18,484 nt of DNA from Bacteroides sp. UBA1773 (GTDB lineage Bacteria > Bacteroidota > Bacteroidia > Bacteroidales > Bacteroidaceae). The DNA is taken from positions 1 through 18,484 of the forward strand of contig DCGR01000025.1 of the NCBI GenBank assembly GCA_002315285.1. Direction: 5' to 3'. Under the pieces are notes generated by a model. That model had not been told where the DNA came from, did not search any database, and saw only the letters and a list, made by a program, of their open reading frames with translations. This document shows positions 15,474 to 18,484 of this stretch, one piece after another. Position 1 is the stretch's first letter; each line of letters opens with the position of its first letter. The position numbers and the translations under genes are program-made.

Positions 15474-15522
15474 CAAGTTGCCAGTTTCCAGCTATCAGTA
15501 GTCAGTTACCCGTTCTCAGTTC
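15474..15522. repeat. Seven-unit degenerate heptamer tandem repeat
   Basis: The 63 bases between the convergent stops of yaaA and the GH51 gene contain CAAGTTG, CCAGTTT, CCAGCTA, TCAGTAG, TCAGTTA, CCCGTTC and TCAGTTC without a gap, consensus YCAGTTN. No hairpin terminator is visible in this convergent interval. Confidence 0.65.
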
Positions 15523-15531
15523 CCTTCACTT

Positions 15532-17613
15532 TTATCTCTTTAGCACATAGACACAGAAGGTCTTAGCTGGAATGTCGGTAGAGAGCGTGTTGCCGCTTAC
15601 CTCTATTGCCTTCTCTTGAGGAGTAACAACATTAGGGTTGTCGAGTGTGTTTTCGGCATCGAGGTTATCGCTATGGAGGGTGATGAGCTTGCCAGAAAGG
15701 AGAGCCTTGATGCCCTTGAAGGTAAGGTTGACAGGCTGAGGAGTGTCACCAGTGTTGACTATCTTCACGTATATCTCGCCAGTCTCCTTGTTGGCAACAG
15801 CCGATGCATAGAGTCCGTTCTGTCCCTCGCTGCCTGCAACAGGCTTCTTGTTCATCGTAAGAGACAAAACGTTAGTACCCTTGTAGTGAGAGTAGAGTTG
15901 CTGCACGTAGTATGAGCACGATTTCATGGAACGCATGTTGTCAAACCAGATAAGATCCGGGCACCATTGCCAACCCTTGATGTGGGCGAAGAGAGGAGCG
16001 TAGGTAGCCATATACACCACATCGGCATTACGCTCAAAGCCCGTCATGAAGGCAGCTTCGTAGAGGGAAGTCTCGAAGTGGTTGCATTTCTTCTCCTTGC
16101 CGTCGGCATACTTGCCTCTACCATGGCAGGCATACTCACCGGCAAACACCTTAGGCCCCTTGCGGTCGTACGAGTCGTAGCGTGTGGCACCGCATCCCTT
16201 GATGATGTTGCCGTCGCGGTCGGTTGCCTTACCGAGAAACCAGTCCTCGTTGCGATAGAAATGCTCGTCATAGAGGTCAACACCCAGTTGCTTCATGCGC
16301 GACTGAAGGATGTCGAAGGAGGCGCCTTCTGAGTTTGGACCCGTCGTGCCGATGATCTTAATCTCAGGACACTTCTTGCGCAGCACCTCGATGAAGCGAA
16401 CCAGACGCTTCGTGTATGCAGGATTGTCCTGATAGTCCCACTGCTCGTTGCCGATGGCGATGAACTCAAGGCCGAAAGGCTCTGGGTGGCCCATATCAGC
16501 ACGAACCTTTCCCCATTTGGTATCAACGCCACCGTTGGCAAATTCCACGAGGTCAACAGCATCTTGGATGTATGGGTCAAGGTCCTCAACGGCAACATGA
16601 TACTTTGCCTCATCCTTGATGTCATTCTCGAACTGACAGGTCATGCCACAGTTGAGCACTGGAAGAGGCGCAGCACCCAAGTCCTCTGCAAGCTGGAAAT
16701 ACTCGAAGAATCCGATGCCATACGACTGGTAGTAGTCAGGATAGTAGCGGTAGTCGAATTCATACTGCCAGCGGTTGAGGTTCAGCGGACGGTTCTCTAC
16801 CGGACCAACGGTGTTCTTCCACTGATAACGGTCAGCGAGGTTGGTGCCCTCGACGATACATCCGCCAGGGAAACGGAACACACCCGGGTGCAGGTCATAC
16901 AGTGCCTGTACCAGATCCTTGCGCATGCCGCCGGTGCGTTCCTTCCACGTGTCGGCAGGGAAGAGGCTGACGTGCTCCACATCTACTGTGAGGTCGGATG
17001 TAGGCTTTTCGCCCTTCTCGTTACGGAGGAAGATACGCAGCTTTCCGTCCTCAACGGTCATCTCGGGCCTCAGCTCACATTCGTATTTCTTCCATTCCGC
17101 ACCCTCCACCTTGATTTTACAGCTACCAACCTGGTGCCTGTTGCGGTCGAGAGCCTCATCGACAAGCTGCACCTCAAGGATGACCTTGTCGCCCTTGGGA
17201 CAACGAGCCCAGACGGAAAACCTATACGTCTCGCCCTTCTTGTACGACACACCAAAGAAGCCATCGTTCTGAATGGCGGTGTGAATGACACGATGACCGG
17301 AATAGCCGAGGCGGAGGTAGTGAGGGCTCTTATCGAAAGGACCATCGTCCATCACCTTCACGTTGCCCGATATCTCCCATCCCTGAAGAGGGTTGCCGAA
17401 CTCGAATGAGCGGTTCTTCACCATCTCGGCATAAAGGCCACCATCAGCACCGTAGTTGATGTCCTCGAAGAATATGCCATACATTGTTGCCTGTATCTGA
17501 GCACCAGGTTTGTTAGCCTGGACCACCATATCATTGACTTGTGCCAAACTTGTCGAAGCGACATTCAGTGATGCAGCCAGAGCAAGAGAAGTGAGCATTG
17601 TTTTGGTTTTCAT
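15532..17613 (-). CDS. Secreted alpha-L-arabinofuranosidase, glycoside hydrolase family 51
   Basis: The 693-residue protein starts at 17613, where MKTKTMLTSLALAASLNVA begins a standard signal peptide cut after SLAQ; upstream in-frame codons fall in the leader. GH51 features are MYGIFFEDINYGADGGLYAE (44-63), FRFPGGC (246-252), FIAIGNEQW with acid/base Glu390, LYDEHFYR (448-455) and VFAGEYACHG with nucleophile Glu493. Between about 75 and 220 is a beta-rich insert with CBM4/9-like features (GWEISGNVKV, YRFSVWARC, KYECELRPEM). A C-terminal beta domain ends in FCVYVLKR. The enzyme should release L-arabinofuranose from arabinan or arabinoxylan outside the cytoplasm. It is a single-gene unit with a clear promoter at 17661-17691, convergent with yaaA. 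Confidence 0.93.
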   Translation of the reverse strand: MKTKTMLTSLALAASLNVASTSLAQVNDMVVQANKPGAQIQATMYGIFFEDINYGADGGLYAEMVKNRSFEFGNPLQGWEISGNVKVMDDGPFDKSPHYLRLGYSGHRVIHTAIQNDGFFGVSYKKGETYRFSVWARCPKGDKVILEVQLVDEALDRNRHQVGSCKIKVEGAEWKKYECELRPEMTVEDGKLRIFLRNEKGEKPTSDLTVDVEHVSLFPADTWKERTGGMRKDLVQALYDLHPGVFRFPGGCIVEGTNLADRYQWKNTVGPVENRPLNLNRWQYEFDYRYYPDYYQSYGIGFFEYFQLAEDLGAAPLPVLNCGMTCQFENDIKDEAKYHVAVEDLDPYIQDAVDLVEFANGGVDTKWGKVRADMGHPEPFGLEFIAIGNEQWDYQDNPAYTKRLVRFIEVLRKKCPEIKIIGTTGPNSEGASFDILQSRMKQLGVDLYDEHFYRNEDWFLGKATDRDGNIIKGCGATRYDSYDRKGPKVFAGEYACHGRGKYADGKEKKCNHFETSLYEAAFMTGFERNADVVYMATYAPLFAHIKGWQWCPDLIWFDNMRSMKSCSYYVQQLYSHYKGTNVLSLTMNKKPVAGSEGQNGLYASAVANKETGEIYVKIVNTGDTPQPVNLTFKGIKALLSGKLITLHSDNLDAENTLDNPNVVTPQEKAIEVSGNTLSTDIPAKTFCVYVLKR

Positions 17614-17660
17614 GAAGGAATGATAATTGTAGGTTAATAAATGAATCATAGAAATCAGCA

Positions 17661-17691
17661 CAAAGATACATGTTTCATATCAGAAAACAAA
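17661..17691 (-). promoter_or_regulatory. Promoter of the GH51 gene
   Basis: On the minus strand TTTG (17688-17691), 19 nt, then TATCTTTG (17661-17668): a full match to the Bacteroidota TTTG-N19-TAnnTTTG pattern. The transcript leader to the start at 17613 would be about 40 nt. Confidence 0.75.
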
Positions 17692-17802
17692 GAACATCGC
17701 ACTGATTATTACCCATTGGCGGAATTAATTGATTGCATCCACAAATGGTACGCGAGCATTCAAGAGGCTTGTTCTCTGTCATTAGTGGTCAATTGCCTGT
17801 TA

Positions 17803-18024
17803 TTCAAGGAACTGTTCAAAAACCATGGTTCCAAGACGATGTTGTGCGGCCATCTGCACCGCAACCTCTTCTCACAGGCCGATGGCATACAAGTGTTTGT
17901 AGCCAGTGCAACAGGAAATCCCTTCGATGGACAGGATGGGATGCCGATGGTGAAGGTGGGAAAGGACGCGTTCGACTACCGCTTCGTCACCCTGAAAGAA
18001 CATGAAATGCCCATGACAAAATAA
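17803..18024 (+). pseudogene. C-terminal remnant of a metallophosphoesterase (calcineurin-like)
   Basis: The last roughly 70 residues of a plus-strand frame read LFKNHGSKTMLCGHLHRN, then VFVASATGNPFDGQDGMPMVKV and DYRFVTLKEHEMP. GHLHRN is the last metal-binding GHxH motif of calcineurin-like metallophosphoesterases, and the rest fits their C-terminal strand. The preceding domain with the DxH, GDxxD and GNHD motifs is absent. The reading frame can be extended up to an ATG at 17641, but that stretch contains the GH51 promoter on the other strand and shows no family resemblance. I read this as the tail of a gene that lost its 5' part, ending in a TAA at 18022-18024. A small expressed protein cannot be excluded. 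Confidence 0.6.
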
Positions 18025-18450
18025 ATCTCGCCTCCCTTAGTGATGATTAAAAAATAACGGTTCTTGCGGGAAATGGAGTGACTGATATAACCTCTCAAAT
18101 ATCAGCAATAAATACGATTTCTTGCAAAAGTAAGGATGTCTATTAAATTGGTTTTCAGGTATCGCGTCTCTAAGAAGTCATAATTTAATCACACATCAAG
18201 ACCTAAACGGTATTTTGCATGCAAAATTCTCACATAAAGGCTGTTGTACTAATTCCGTTGGAAAGCTAAAGTCCTCCGTCAGAGAGTTATTTTGATTATT
18301 TGTTTGTCCATATCCTCTTACTTTGTATATAGGTTGTTCAATTTGATGTAACAGTTTTTGAAACAAAATCATCTACTTTTACATGGTCTGAGATATGGCG
18401 TTTATGTTGTTAATTTTTAACTATTTATCGTGTATTTTTAACTCGTAAAA
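18025..18450. other. AT-rich region without a recognisable gene
   Basis: I see no coding sequence, RNA gene or terminator hairpin here. A minus-strand TACTTTTG (-7-like, 18125-18132) has no -33 partner. Short direct repeats of TTTTTAACT occur at 18414-18443. It looks like intergenic space enlarged by gene decay together with the upstream region of the next plus-strand gene. Confidence 0.5.
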
Positions 18451-18482
18451 ATTGTGTATTTCATTGATTATTAGTAATTTTG
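18451..18482 (+). promoter_or_regulatory. Promoter pointing out of the right edge
   Basis: ATTG (18451-18454), 20 nt, TAATTTTG (18475-18482) matches the same pattern and spacing as the promoters at 3054-3085 and 9415-9446, and shares the AAAAATTGTG flank at the -33 side. It predicts a plus-strand gene just beyond the window. Confidence 0.55.
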
Positions 18483-18484
18483 CT

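Noticed and set aside
16486..17409. 307-codon plus-strand frame
   Set aside because: Antisense shadow of the GH51 gene, whose catalytic motifs are intact across the same bases.
17641..17802. N-terminal half of the frame that ends in the metallophosphoesterase tail
   Set aside because: It covers the GH51 promoter and has no resemblance to the phosphoesterase core, so I did not call it coding.
18125..18132. Minus-strand promoter from TACTTTTG
   Set aside because: No -33 box at the required distance and no minus-strand gene within 500 bases downstream.

Overview
The window looks like a chromosomal segment of a gut-type member of Bacteroidota, most likely Bacteroidales and possibly Prevotellaceae. 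Four observations support this. Upstream regions carry the Bacteroidota sigma-factor -7 box TAnnTTTG, several times with a TTG/TTTG -33 box 19-20 nt away. Starts rarely have a Shine-Dalgarno sequence. Many enzymes carry Sec, Tat or lipoprotein export signals. The gene content (GH29, GH51, secreted Gfo/Idh/MocA proteins, a DUF1080-type domain) is typical of glycan-degrading Bacteroidota. No rRNA, tRNA, CRISPR array, transposase or phage gene was seen.

Layout, left to right. (1) 1-206: possible tail of a plus-strand gene and a bidirectional terminator. (2) 207-2992, minus: two-gene operon of a secreted GH29 alpha-L-fucosidase followed by a lipoprotein joining a DUF1080-like domain to a PHP/amidohydrolase-like domain. 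(3) 3209-9267, minus: tightly packed five-gene operon, in transcription order an RffA/WecE-like sugar aminotransferase, a MATE-family transporter fused to a serine-kinase/HATPase-like domain, glucose-1-phosphate cytidylyltransferase RfbF, a UDP-glucuronate-decarboxylase-like SDR, and a UDP-glucose dehydrogenase. (4) 9268-9601: divergent regulatory region with promoters, two inverted repeats and heptad repeats. (5) 9602-10555, plus: exported two-domain VOC protein whose 3' end overlaps a convergent NhaC-type Na+/H+ antiporter (10518-12017, minus). (6) 12281-14628, plus: two exported Gfo/Idh/MocA oxidoreductases with a 4-bp overlap, then yaaA (14713-15468). (7) 15532-17613, minus: secreted GH51 alpha-L-arabinofuranosidase. 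(8) 17803-18024: C-terminal remnant of a metallophosphoesterase, then about 460 AT-rich bases without a gene, ending in a plus-strand promoter aimed out of the window.

How the parts may work together. The flanking genes suggest envelope or periplasmic sugar catabolism: fucose and arabinose release, oxidation by exported Gfo/Idh proteins, and possibly 3-keto-sugar cleavage by the DUF1080-like domain. The central operon suggests synthesis of an amino- or decarboxylated nucleotide sugar, or a small molecule made from one. It has no glycosyltransferase, but it does have a MOP-superfamily exporter carrying a signalling-type ATPase domain. That operon is the best candidate for an undescribed system. 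Its promoter closely resembles the fucosidase promoter over about 55 bp.
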